The notes below the pieces were generated by a model that was given only the letters and a program-made list of their open reading frames with translations, did not search any database and was not told the DNA's origin. The translations under genes and the position numbers were made by a program. A stretch of 64,000 bases of DNA from Carassius auratus (taxonomy: Eukaryota; Chordata; Actinopteri; Cypriniformes; Cyprinidae). The DNA is taken from contig NC_039263.1 of assembly GCF_003368295.1 (NCBI RefSeq), forward strand, positions 21,459,086 to 21,523,085, written 5' to 3'. Positions 21,966-34,232 of this stretch are shown here, piece after piece. The first letter of the stretch is position 1; each line of letters opens with the position of its first letter.

Positions 21966-24900
21966 CACATTATTGTGATATATGACAACTTTATGTACCA
22001 CATATGACAACATTTATTTATAAAAAAAGAAACAAATTACAAACCATAAGACAATAAATAAGATAGATAAATAAAATTAAAAATAATAATAAATAAATAT
22101 TAAATAAACTCGTTTTTCTAATACATTAGGTTTAACATATATACATTTAATTAAAATATTTTGTTGTTTGACTTACATTAATGAGACGGACAGATATTTA
22201 ATTAGGCCGCTGTCCCTTTAAGACCGAATGAACGTAATATAGCAGGAGTCAGGAATCTTTTTTGACCTTCGCAACCTGCAAGTTATTCAATAACGAATTG
22301 TGATTTAGATGGTAATTTTGTTCTTCGAAGAGCTTGGTTACCTTTGATTAGGCTGTTCTCACCTGACAGAACACTAGCACTGATGATCACCCAGTCATAA
22401 AGAAATTTCGAAATACGGAACAAAACGGATTAGATTTTTTTCTAAATAACTCGGGACCAGGTCAACCTATTAGTCTATTTCTAACGTCGATGGAGGAGTA
22501 TTGAACACAGCGACATCTACTGTACAGATCTGGTAAGTGCACCACTCATGTGAATGAAGTATGTGTAAACCGGTAGTCTGCTGCAAATTTGTTCATATCT
22601 GTTGCACAATTAATTTGGTGTGGAAGTTATAAAGTTTATTTTATTGTATTAATTTTTTGCATTTTTAATTCAATTTGGGGTAAAACAAATAATTGAATTA
22701 CTTTTGGCAGGAGATAAGGACTAATATTGCTTCTACTTCATTCTACGCAGTGGAATTGTAAGGTCAAGTCTAATACATTACATTCTGGGATATGGTAGGC
22801 TATAGTTTGCGCAGCTGTATATTGAAAATAGGTAGTTGGAAAAATAAAATATACATACTGTGCAAAATATACATATTGTGTGATGCAGAAATAATCCAAG
22901 TAGCATGGTGAACTGTGATGATTATTCTGTGATATTTAGTGTAAAAACGTGAGTTGATGTGGTTGATGTAGGCTATCTTCATTTTAAAAGTGAGTGCAGT
23001 TATTTCTATTGTGAACTCTCTGATGTTCACAGACAACTCGTTGATTTGTCTAAGCATTGTCTTATCTCTCCTGCATAAGTGCTTGCTTAAAACACAGTCC
23101 ACATTTTCTCCCAGTTTCCACATTCCTCAAGGACCCCTCTGTTGCAGTGCCAGAGTGGGAGGCGTCCACAACAGTGCCTGATGGGAAATGTTCCACTGTT
23201 TCCTGTGCTGAGCTGCAGATAGCAACTTGTTCTGAGAGCTCAGCCTGAGGTCTTCAGAGATACTGAGCTGCTGGACGAAATCCAGTATACCGTTCAGCCT
23301 CGCATGCCCAAATGCCTCGAAGCTCCGATTTTCATGTTTGTTTGGCATCCTCCGAGCAAGCCAAGGGTTGCAGATAGCACCTCCGCCCCCTTTGCGAAAG
23401 GTCATCTGTGTTTTATGACATTGCACGCTGATATCTTAAACGGAAAAAATCTGAATCATATCAGAAATTGTTTAGTTCCTGGTGTCATAAGCCAACTTGA
23501 TCTGAATTTCTCTTTCTCTCTCGCTCTCTTCTAAAGCATGGAGAGCTATTCTCCATGTGCCATAGGGATCAGTAGGAGGCTGGAAGAGAAGATGATTAAT
23601 TAGCATTGCCTCTCCGCTTTGGCTGTAGACTGATCTCAGCCCAGATTCTCTATAGGCCTCTTTTTATGTAAAACTGTCGAATAACAGCGAGGCATACAAC
23701 CGAAGGATGGCTGAAAACAAACAATGCATGCTGTGGCGTATGTTCAAGCTGGTTGGACATCCATATCATAAAGTGTAAACACATTTATACATTTCTTTCT
23801 ATAGTTCTAGAATTTTGTCTTAATTTATGCTCCCCTATTGTCATTTTAATACAATAAAAAAGTCCATATGAATCGTACTTTATATTCCAAGTCTACAGAA
23901 GCCATTTGATACCTTAGTGTGAAGAAGAAATATTTCAAGTAAAAATAAAAGTTAATTTACTTAACCTCATGTTGTTCCAAACCTTGCTCTCTTCTGCAAA
24001 GCACTAAGAAAATATTTTGAACAGTGTTTTGCTCTTTGCTTTTAAGGTCAATGAGATCAAATGTAGTTTTGGACCCTGGCTTTCTTTAAATATCTTGTCC
24101 AAAAATAGCTAAATATTAAAATTACTTTTTATTAAACTTGCCATAGCATGATTTGTCAGGTGATAAATGAGAACCAATATAGTGTAAGCCTCCAATATGT
24201 CAAAAAGTGCCTGTTTATATTTACCATAATTGCTAATGAGATTTCAGAGCTCTCTTTTGGAAGCACAAATCTATGGTATAACGTCAGAAGTCTCGGAATA
24301 TGGTGCACAACTTTCAATTTATGGTGCTTTTTTGTCTTTTGTTTTTAAAGCCTGGGAGAATAAATCAACATGTTGTTTCAGTGGAAGAGCAGCTCAGATA
24401 TTCTGCCGAATGTCTCATGTTGTGTTTCATGGAAGTAGGAAGGAAATAGAGTTGGAATGACATGAAGTTGTCACATTTTTGGCTCATTTTGGGTCTCTTT
24501 AAGCCTAAAACAGTTCTCAAGTGTCAACCAATGTTGTTCAGCCTTCATAACATACCACTTGGCATGATATATCAAAAAGTGAAATTAAAAAATAAAGTGC
24601 AAAACTTATTTAATGGAGTATCTTTTTTTACACCTTGGTAGTATAAAACTATCTATTTTCACTGTAAGAGCAGCTCAAACATCAGATTGTTTCATTGAAC
24701 AAAACGTTGGAATAACAGTAAGTAAATTATATCATATGTATGACTTATTCCTTTAATACCTTATGCAGTTCTCCAATGTTATATACAGTCACTTTTTTTT
24801 TTTTTTACTTGATTGGTCATGTGACATTCAAGGACAGATAGTATTAAGCCTCAACGATGAACAACCAGGAGTGATGCATCATTTTTAAAGTAAACATATC

Positions 24901-25600
24901 TTAAGAGCTCTGGTGGCTTAAACTTTGGTCTGTTTGCCACACACACGTACTGTATGGCTTCAGAAGGCATGGAATGTAGTGCATTTTGTCTTGATTTTAC
25001 AACTAAATCACTATCCACTTTTGCTGGAAGAGCAGCTCGGACATTCTGGCAAACATCTAATTTTATGTTTCATGAAAGAAAGACAGTAATACAAAGTTGG
25101 AATGACATTAGGCTGAGTAAATGGTGCCTTAAACTTTTCAATGACTATGTAAACCCAATTATCATGCTCAAAATTACTCGTGCTGTTGAACATTTTGAAT
25201 TTATATTAGCAAATGCAAACAGCAGCAGGGTTGATTATGTAAGTAGTCTTAGTTCTTTCTAGCAATCACAGTGAGTGTGTCAGCCAACATGCACAGTTAC
25301 TTCATACGCTCCTCTTTTCTAACATTTATAATGGTCAGTGTGTGTGTTTTTGAGTAATCCATAGGTTGCAAAGCATCCTCAAATGCATATCAACACAGCT
25401 GAAGGTAAACTTAACAAAAAAAAAAAAAAAAAACAGCATTTTATTGACTTGAGTTTAGTAAAAAATGTCAAATGACAATAACAAGCATTGGAATACAAGC
25501 CATTTTGGACACACATCATCTTTTTGAAGACATTAGACCAAAACTACAAACCTGAGATATGCCACAAAACTCCACAAATTGGCCATCAAATGCTAAAGAG

Positions 25601-25603
<3 letters not shown>

Positions 25604-25632
<29 letters not shown>

Positions 25633-25633
25633 T
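25604..25633. repeat. (TTA)n microsatellite
   Basis: Short run of TTA/ATT trinucleotides after a T block. Confidence 0.85.
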
Positions 25634-25851
25634 AGAAAAATAGATTTCCAAGAAAAGATACTTTATACATTCAAGGAGCAGCACGCTTTCGCTGGAAATG
25701 TGCTGTTTGCTTCTCTACTGGTTTGTTAGTAAGACACTTGATCTGCAGTTCAGGGAGAAGATGAATAGAGACGGGGAACGTGCGAGACAGGGCGAGACAG
25801 ATGGAGCGAAGAGAGAGAGGGGAGCGAGGGTGTGAAATGGAAAGCAGAGCC

Positions 25852-26725
25852 TCAGGCTTCCTTTTCGTCCCTTTCTTTCCGTGTTTTTGTCTTTACAGGA
25901 GCCGGCATGGTTGCGGTTCCCCCCAGCCAGTCCCAGTGGGCGAAGAAAGGTGCAAAGTTGGTGCCCGGCTGCTGATGGTGAGCATCGTGCCGCAGCGCTC
26001 CACCCCAAAGGCCGAAGGGAACCAGACGATGCATCGCCCATGGGAAGTCGTACCCGCAGTGGTCCTCAGTGGACACCCAGATGTTAAAGAGCATGAACGC
26101 CCAGGCGGTGAGACAGTGGCACTGGAGGAGCAAAGGATCCACGGTGGTCCAGAAGCCCACGCTGAAGAGCTCCCAAGCGGACAAGTATTGCGTAACCAGG
26201 CTGAAGGTTTGGCGATACTGGTGGTGGAGCGCGTGGAAGGTGCGGTAGAGCCAGCCGATGCGGTGATGCAGGAGGTGCCACAAGTAGTACTGGAAGTCGA
26301 ACACCACGGTGCAGCCCACGATTCCCAGTAAGAAGGCGGTGAGCGTGGGCGCCTCGCGGGGCAGCGGCACGGGCGGCCGCCAGAGCCACTGGGCTATGGC
26401 AGCGGGGAAGATGTAGAGCAGATGGTTGTACGTGGTGAGAGCCAAAGTGGAGCCGATGTTGGACCAGGTGACAGTGCGGTCCTGCTGGATCTGGAAGCGT
26501 TGGATGGAGGGCCAGGTGGGTGCGAGCAGGTCCAGCACTGTGTAGAAGAAACACCAGCACCAGGTACATGGACACCGAGAGGATGACGGGAAACAGCGGG
26601 GAGCGCAAGGTGCTCTCGTGGTTCTGCTGGAGGTAATCCCACATGGGCTGCAGCACGGAGCGCTCCGACAGAGCCCAGGTTGTGTTGCTGATGTCCAGAA
26701 TGCCACGCAGACCGCCGGTATTCAT
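25852..26725 (-). CDS. Cholesterol 25-hydroxylase family protein, one apparent 1-base frameshift
   Basis: Intronless diiron sterol hydroxylase of the CH25H family (ER membrane; hydroxylates sterols such as cholesterol at C25). All three histidine boxes are present: HLLHH, HALHH and HDAHH. The downstream signature FPWAMHRLVPFG and NFAPFFAHWD matches CH25H strongly, and YLSAWELFSVGFW follows the second box. The ATG at 26725-26723 gives MNTGGLRGILDISNTTWALS, then hydrophobic segments. The N-terminal frame reads MYLVLVFL and must shift by one base near 26548-26551 to reach FYTVLDLLAPTW in the frame of the rest. One surplus T (coding sense) in a TTT run explains it. Everything after is open to the stop at 25852. 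Either an assembly error or a recent inactivation. Which of the fish ch25h paralogues this is cannot be settled here. Confidence 0.85.
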
Positions 26726-27544
26726 GTCCAGCTATGTGTTGTTGATGCAACAGTCAGGCTGCTGTTACTCCTGCAGTGGGGTGAGGATGCTGGCAGCAGC
26801 CGGCGGCGACTTTCTCTTGCTTTCTCTTGCTTTTTGTAAAAGATCTGATCTGCGCCAAATGAGGCAGGCCTTTACGCCTCTAAAATGTGTCCAAGCACCA
26901 CCTCCTGCATCTGTCAGCATTTCTCTCTCTCTCTTTCTCTCACCCCCCCACGCTCCTCTTCTCCTGGTATGGTGTGTGTGTCTGTGTGTGGACGCTCTTT
27001 TCATCGTTAGTTCGAGGATAATCCATCTGAAATGTTCATTGCGCCACTCATTTCTGACTTAAGAGGTGGGAAGAAAAATGCAGAGATGTCTCGATCCGTG
27101 AAGTGTCTATTTGATTTGAATCATCTGCACTCCATTTAGTTTTAATATATACACATATGGACATTGATTCATTGATACATTGCAGTTCAAACGATGTGAA
27201 AAATTTGGCAATTTGAATTTAAATGTAACTATTAGTTCTGCGGTGGGAATTTATTTATGCAAGAACCGCAATCAAGAGACATGTAGCGTGCATTTGAATG
27301 TGCACAGCCACCGATTGTCAATAATAAATTATTATTATTATTTTTTTTATTTTTTTTCAGATTTTATGCATTTAGCAGTGAGTCACTTTGCTAAACATCT
27401 CTTGCACAGCATTTGGGTCCTTGTTTTTGTCAACTGAAATAAAGCTGAAATAAAATACAAACAATATTAGTTGTAAAAATATAAAATTAATGTAAATTAC
27501 AAATGAAAATTATATACTTAAAAAAATTATTTAAAATTAAACAA

Positions 27545-27546
<2 letters not shown>

Positions 27547-27604
<58 letters not shown>

Positions 27605-27629
27605 TATAGATATATATATATATATACAT
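27547..27629. repeat. (TA)n microsatellite
   Basis: TA dinucleotide tract with a few interruptions (ATAATATATA, TAGATATA). Confidence 0.93.
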
Positions 27630-28769
27630 AAAATGTATTAAATCTATATGGAAATATACAAAATAAAACACAAAAAAAGTTATAAAATGACCAAAAAAAA
27701 AAAAAACATAATTATCAAAAAGTTAAACTAAATTGTAGTTTTAAAATTTTGATTTTATAAAAAAAAAATTAATGTTATTGAAATTGAAAATTTTATTCAA
27801 AATTTGAATAAATATAATAATAATACAAACAATAATAAAATAACAGTAAAAAATTACTTGAGTCATGAATTTAGATAATCTACTATTTTTATTTGAGCTG
27901 ACCTGTTCCTTTAACTGCTTTAAGTTGTATTTGTGTAACAGGTGGATATTGAAGCACACTGTATATAGCAACTGACCTCAACATTACAGCATTTCAGGAT
28001 TAATTAATTAATTAGCATGGCATTAACATAACTTGACATTACACAACATATTCATTAATATTCATATGTTTGTCTGGCTAGACTTGAGTAAATGCATCTT
28101 AAACATCAACCCATCTCTGTATAAGGATGAGTAGGCCTGTGCACCCTAGTTTCTCTCGCTTTTCCTCTTTCTGTCTCTCATTAATCATAGCTTTTCTGTC
28201 AGGCCTTCTCAGAGATAAAAAGCCCTTGTTTATATTTTGATGTTTTTCAGACCAGAAAGTTGCAGTTGGGTGTCCAAGAAGCTGAGAGCAGGACAGGGCA
28301 GAGCTGGTCTCTGTGGAGTCATTAATGATCCACTTCTCAGGCAAAAAAAAAAAAAATCCTCCATGATAGAGACAACAGATTTTTTTTTAATTTGTATTAT
28401 TTGATTTCAGTATATATATCTATAACCTAATTGTTAGTGCAGGAAGCATGAATAAATCACAGAAATACAAACACTGAATAAAAATGTGAATAATTTATGA
28501 GTCACTCACAGGCTGATTGACAAGAGATGCAGTGTGTTAATGCTTAAAGGTGAAGTGTCATTTTTTTTTTAGCTTTTAACTCACATGATGTAAGCTATTC
28601 ATATCAGTGCATGGAAATTTTAGTGATTAATTTGCATGGACTGTGTATTACAGCCAGAACATATGAAGTATAAAATATACTATTTATTGTTTTTATCAAA
28701 TAAAATGTATGCAGGTTTGAAATAAGTACATTTAATTTTCAAGCCAATGTATACATATTTTTGCATTAC

Positions 28770-29313
28770 AGGAATAGTTCACACAAAAAATTAAATTTAC
28801 TCACTCTCAGGCCTTCTGAGTTTATTTCTTTATTGGAATGGATTTAGAGAAATTGAGCATTACATAACTTACATAACATAAGACTATCCACTGTTATCCT
28901 CTCATTTCAAAATCTGCCAATGTATTCATTTAAAACTGTTGGACAGTTGTAAAGTGTGCTTGATCTGTGCATATTTCTCTCCTGATTCAGACATGACAAC
29001 TTTTTCACTGGAGAAATTAATATTATGGAAAGAGGAGTTATATTTCAGCTAGAAGCAATGGTTTGAAGTCAAAAATGTCTTGAAGTTGTTTCTGGCAAAC
29101 AGGCAGCTTTTCACTTCAAAAGATTTAACTGATGGACAGGAGAGGTGTAGATTATTGTGATGTTTGTATCAGCTGTTCGGACTCTCATTCTGACGGCACC
29201 CATTCACTGCAGAGGATGCATTGATGTAATGCTTATGTTATGTAATGCTTATTCTCCAAATCTCTTCCAAACTCAAGTATATCTCAGATGACCTGGGGGT
29301 GAGTACTATTCCT
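28770..29313. mobile_element. Inverted-repeat DNA element (MITE-like)
   Basis: The left end AGGAATAGTTCAC (28770-28782) and right end GTGAGTACTATTCCT (29299-29313) are imperfect inverted repeats. Internal text such as ATTCTGACGGCACCCATTCA and TCACTGGAGAAATTAATAT is familiar from a common cyprinid repeat. A partial relative (TTTACTCACCCTTAGGTC) lies in c6 intron 2 near 45117. No coding frame. Confidence 0.6.
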
Positions 29314-29849
29314 TTAACATAAAAGTGAAGTTTTCAGTATTTTGTGTTCTGGTAAAACTTGAACTGGCATTGTTTCTCACCACAGATGCTCAGTCAAAGC
29401 CACTACAGCTTGACGGAGGTTTCAGCTTGCTTGAATTGCAAGGAAAAGCCTTCCGGACCACCAGGATTAGCTGTCCGGTCCTGTAGCTGCTCGAATAGTT
29501 CATCATCATCTGGTTGCAGTGAGTTGTCGATACCAGGAGCCTGCAAGCTCTTACATAACATGAAGTATGCAATGTTTATTTACTTGTACAGATTACTTTT
29601 GTGAGAATTGGGTTGTTAAATTAGGTTAGTTATGAGAGCAAATTCTCTTACCTGGCAAAATAGAGTGCTTTTGTAGATGAACAGCCATTATGTACTTGAT
29701 AACTGGTTTGTTTCTTGAGCAGCAAATCGGCACATTTCTGAAAGATCATGCAGCACAGGAGTAATGAAAATTCAGCTTTGCATTACAGGAATAAATTACA
29801 TTTAAAATAGAAATCAGTTATTTTAAATTGTAATAATACTTCACAATAT

Positions 29850-29955
29850 TACAGTTTGTAATGTATACTGATCAAATAAATGCAGCCTTGGTGAGCATAA
29901 GGGACTTATTTTAAAAACATTTCTTTTAAATCTAATGGGCCACAAACTTTGAATG
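29850..29955 (-). mobile_element. Fragment of a common fish interspersed repeat
   Basis: TGATCAAATAAATGCAGCCT followed by TGGTGAGCATAAG and ending near AAACTTTGAATGGTAGTG. The same text appears at the right end of the longer copy at 42326-42750. Confidence 0.55.
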
Positions 29956-30869
29956 GTAGTGTCAGTTGTGTCCAATTCAAAATTGAAAACAACTTTCCAA
30001 AGTATCTCAAGGATACTGAACTATCTCTGGTATTACCAAAAGCTGAGCACTAGAGGTCAGAAACACATTGCCATTAAAACGCAGATCGCAAGGAGCAGCC
30101 TGTCTTCTCAAGATGATGTGATGAACCTAGCATGTTGTGTGTTTCTTTAATGGTGTTTAGACAACTGCAGTAATATGAGTATGACTGAGATATTATGAAC
30201 ATATTACAGATTTGTGTGTGACTATAAGGGTAACTGGCCTCCAAGAACATAGAAATTAAATAGGTTTCCTCACTCTAATTCACACAGTAGCACTACTTCG
30301 AAGGGAAACGTTTCATCATCTTAATGAACGGAAAACACTTTTGCTCGGAGGGCTGGGGGTGAAACACACCTGAGCCTCGTCCTGACACCCCCCTCTGCTC
30401 TCCCTCAGGTGAGATCAGGAGTAAAAAATAGACTCGACTTTATCCTTGGAGAGAAAGAGAGATCTTGGAACATCTTTTACAGGGGGGTAAAACTGTCCGG
30501 AACGCAATATTAAATAAATATTGATCTGCACAAATTAATAGTCTTCGGTTTGAAGTTCTTTTAGACTAAGAGTAACTCCATGGGATTAATAGCATAGTTT
30601 TAGGAAAACAAGAATTCTGGGTACGTCATCATGTCCTATTCCTTCGAGCAATAATAGTCGTGACGTAAACGACTTTGCTTGGAGGATGTTACTGGATTTT
30701 CCAATCGAAGCACTGAAGCTTTCTGAACAAGCTGAACCAGACAATCATGCAGAAAGAACAGAACAAAACGTCCGCGTTCACACTGACTGTGAATAACAAC
30801 TATCCTGTTCACACTATGATAACTAAACCTAGGCCTTTAAAACTTACCCAAAGGGAAGCCCCAACATAA

Positions 30870-31115
30870 TAACACTTTAGCCACCTCTTACAAAAAAAAC
30901 AACAACATAGTTGTACTACAATGAATGGTTACCATAGTTAAACAATGGCAATCACAACTTAACCATGGTTTGCTACACTATAGCCATAGCTTAACTATGT
31001 TAAAACGGTGGTTATACAAATGGTGGTCAATATATTGCAAAAAAAAAAAAAAAAAACATGGTTACTATACTTTTCTTATAGGTCTAATAAACCATGGTTA
31101 ATTTTCGTAAGCGAC
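30870..31115. repeat. Cluster of CCATGGTT/TTAACCAT-type short palindromic repeats
   Basis: Repeated alternation of GGTTACCATAGTT, TAACCATGGTTTGC, CATGGTTACTATAC and AACCATGGTTAATT, interrupted by poly-A. Looks like a decayed palindromic DNA repeat. Confidence 0.5.
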
Positions 31116-31182
31116 GAAAGAAGAATAGTACACCTTAATAATATGGAGAATGGCTTTATTTCTTTCCAGCATTCTCCACAAA

Positions 31183-31282
31183 NNNNNNNNNNNNNNNNNN
31201 NNNNNNNNNNNNNNNNNNNNNNNNNNNNNNNNNNNNNNNNNNNNNNNNNNNNNNNNNNNNNNNNNNNNNNNNNNNNNNNNNN
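31183..31282. other. Assembly gap (100 N)
   Basis: Exactly 100 unknown bases, a conventional placeholder length, so true size is unknown. It lies in intergenic DNA. Confidence 0.99.
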
Positions 31283-31524
31283 TGTGAAATCCTGGAAAAT
31301 TTTTACAGTGTAGCTATTGAGCAGGTTGTTGTGAACACTTGGCAACCCTTTCCGTTAAACAGGTAAAGTTATTATTACTAACATAGCGGAGTCGTCGAAA
31401 AATACATTGCCATCATGTATTAAAGATAAAATAATCACTTTATTCAATGTTTAAGTGAATAAAATAGCTGACAACCTTACTTACTGGAGTTCATCAACTA
31501 TTGACGTCTCTCTCACCGGACTTG

Positions 31525-31525
<1 letters not shown>

Positions 31526-31560
<35 letters not shown>

Positions 31561-31570
31561 TGTGTGTGTA
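31526..31570. repeat. (TC)n(TG)n compound microsatellite
   Basis: A CT run followed directly by a GT run. Confidence 0.95.
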
Positions 31571-32991
31571 GGTGATGTAAAAGAGCAAAGCTGGCATTTG
31601 GGCCAAAGCACTGTGAGGCAAGGGGCAGACTAAAAATCTTTCTAAACTTAAAATGCATTTTTGGCCCGTTTGTGTTGTTTTACACAAGTATTTAAAGTAT
31701 AAAGCATTTTTATTTACAATACAGAGCATGGTTTTTTAATCTTATTTTAGTGTTCTTGCCTCCCACCACCCCCCACCCAGGGATTTACGCCTAGTGCAAT
31801 CCTCCAAAAATTTTTATAATAATAATTCCTTATAGAGTTTGAGTTTGAACTCACAAGTATGTAGCCCAGTTGCCTGTTTTATTGACTTTTCACATTTTAA
31901 TTTCCAGCACTGATGGAACAAACAGACAATTATGTTTCAACAAGAATTCATCAGTTGACATAAACAGTGCCAGCTGGGGATCTGTTAATATAATTCATTG
32001 GAACAATTTGCACTGGCACATTCCTGTTCATGTAAAAGCCTTGAGATTTAATAAAGTCTTTATTTGAGGAATAAAGAGATATGTGCGGTGGAGCATCTTG
32101 TTGAAAACATTCTTTTATGAAGGGAGTTGTTAAGAGGATCTTTCGGCCTCTCTGTTGCTTCTTTGTATCCATTGTTTCACGCAGGGTTTCCACAGGGGAT
32201 GAAGGTGCAAGTCAGGATTAATGGGTTTTAAAGTGCCTGGCAAAGAGGTAAAGTATAAAGATGCATTTAAATGATGGACTGAAAGTGACGCATCAATAAA
32301 TGTACAGCTGTCTCTTGAGAAATTAACACTTCCTGTGGATTAAGCTTTTTGAAATCCTTTATCTTTAAATGTGGTCATGTGCCATCAGACATAGTAAAAA
32401 AAATTAATAGGTTGACATTTATATTATTCATATTGATACTTATATAATCCAAGTCAATGTTATGAACATATCTTTACAGGCGTCAAATGTTCAAGGTGAC
32501 AATTCACATAAGATGTCCTTTGAATTTTTTTTCTTGCTGTTGCTTATTTGATAGACAGCTTTAAATATAATATGAATTAATACAATTTCTATTTAATTAT
32601 TTAATTCAATTATTCTTTGAGAATTGCACAAGTTGTTGTTTCTCATTCATAAACATTAGTATTTATCATTTTTGGTCTGTGCATAATGATTAGACAGAAG
32701 GACAAGGACACAAGGTAAATGTACAGTGGGACTTTTTATTTTTTACATCATGGACATGATCTTTGTTTGTCATGGACATGAATAAACATTTGCAGTACAC
32801 ATTATGTAAAATGACATCATAACATATACATCTGATACATAAAATCAGGATGGATCATGTATATTTATAGTGTTACTACAGAGCAAGTTTGGAGTGCTGT
32901 TGAAATACACCACTATTGTTTTTCTGAGCAATCAATAGGCCTACTGGATAAACTCGTTTTTCTGACAGTTAAAACTGAAAAGAGGGTACGT

Positions 32992-34232
32992 TTATGGTCT
33001 GCAAAAATGACATTTAATGATTTTCTTGAAGGCGCTCTGAAAGTCTTTATTGAAGTACGCGTAAATGATGGGGTTCAAAAGCGAGTTTGAATACCCGAGC
33101 CAATTAATGACGTCGATGAGCCACAAAGGCATATCACAAGACGGACAAAAAGGGAGCACGATTGCTTTGATGAAGAATGGCAACCAACACACAATGAAAG
33201 TGCCCATTATAATGCCCAGCGTCTTCACTGTCTTGCGCTCGCGCGCCAAGGCGAGCTTCCTCTTCGCCTCGGTGTTCTTCTCGTGTTTGTTCTCGAACAG
33301 AGGGACAGAGTTTGGCGTGTTGGGAAGAGGCATGTTGTTTTTGGAGTTGCTGTGAACCTCGATGATCTCCAAAGACTCACCGTCTTCCGCGTGCTTCACC
33401 GCGCCGTTTACGCACGCGGCGGGCTTGGGTTCGACTGCGCTTTTCCAGTTTTTGCCCAGCTCTCCGTTCGCTCGCTTAAAAAGCGCAGGTGACACAGTCA
33501 AACATTTCACCCTCTTCTTCTCGGGCTTTCGAACGGTTTTGCGAATGCGAAATCTCGCCGCTTTGAATATGCGTCCGTACAAGACCAGCATGAGAATCAG
33601 AGGGATGTAAAACGCGCAAAAGGTGGAATAAATGGTGTACCATGGGTCGTGGCTGATCATGCAAGCTTCAGGATTGGCCATGTCTTCTGCTTTACTCTTA
33701 GGTTGAGATTTCATGATCAACATGGGTGGAATTGATATCGAAAAGCCGACAAACCAGGTAACGGTGATTAAAAGAGCGGCACGTTTTAATGTCCTTTTCT
33801 TCATGTAGTCTATTGGGTTGGTGATAGCCCAGTATCTATCCAAAGCGATTGCGCACAGATGCAGAATTGAAGATGTGCAACATAAAATGTCTAAAGAAAT
33901 AAAAATATCACAAGTTACTTGTCCAAGCGTCCACTTGTCTAAAACTTGGTAAAGAGCTGCCATTGGCAACACAAGCACCGACACCATGAGGTCCGTCACG
34001 GCAAGTGATCCGATCAGGTAGTTTGCAACATTCTGCAGCGATCTTTTCCAAAGCAATAGCCGCCACAACACACGCGTTTCCAAATATGGAACATAGAATG
34101 AGCGCGCCGATCAGCAAAGACGTGGAGATCTGATAACTTAGTGGAACCTTCACAGGTAAAGTCACATTGTCGAGCTGCTGATTTACCCACTGTCGTTCTG
34201 AAAAGATAAGAACGTGTCGTTGTTTTCTTCAT
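32992..34232 (-). CDS. htr1a: 5-hydroxytryptamine receptor 1A, frameshifted near end of TM1
   Basis: Serotonin 5-HT1A receptor, a Gi/o-coupled GPCR of neurons; intronless in vertebrates. From RSLQNVANYLIGSLAVTDLM onward one frame is open for about 360 codons. It contains the amine-binding Asp in TM3 (ISLDILCC), DRYWAITNPIDY, ERKTVKTLGIIMGTF in TM6, NPIIYAYF in TM7 and the tail KKIIKCHFCRP. IPPMLIMKSQP resembles the fish 'htr1ab' form as I remember it. TM1 (SYQISTSLLIGALILCSIFG, then ACVVAAIALE) is in another frame; one surplus A at the AAAA run (complement of 34045-34048) breaks it. Upstream, N-glycosylation-rich sequence (EENNDT, NDS, DNVT) is scattered over frames with no in-frame ATG, so further indels or a different 5' structure are needed. 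FFIKAIVLPFC puts a Lys where mammals have a hydrophobic residue. Divergent head-to-head with rnf180, as in human. Confidence 0.85.

Larger units (their letters stand above)
18260..25851. other. Gene-poor, repeat-rich interval
   Basis: No open frame here shows a recognisable protein family or exon pattern. Contents are interspersed repeats (listed separately), a TA tract, and several related stretches at about 24380, 24660 and 25022 that share GGAAGAGCAGCTC followed by CATTCTG- or CATGTT-like text, probably pieces of one dispersed repeat. The segment 23080-23560 is less AT-rich and non-repetitive by eye, but I cannot assign it a function. Confidence 0.5.
26726..32991. other. Gene-poor interval between ch25h-like and htr1a
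   Basis: No recognisable coding sequence. It contains TA and GT tracts, a foldback-like DNA repeat, a segment rich in CCATGGTT palindromes and the assembly gap. The last few hundred bases should include the 3' UTR of htr1a. Confidence 0.5.

Noticed and set aside
21700..21978. Open frame running into Tyr-Ile repeats
   Set aside because: Ends in a (TA)n tract, with no family resemblance or splice context.
24148..25262. Several 60-100 codon frames containing GRAAQIFCRMS / GRAARTFWQTS
   Set aside because: The similarity between them reflects a dispersed DNA repeat present at 24.4, 24.7 and 25.0 kb, not a protein family.
25780..26331. 183-codon plus-strand frame
   Set aside because: Antisense to the ch25h-like gene, whose His-box protein on the minus strand is clearly the real product.
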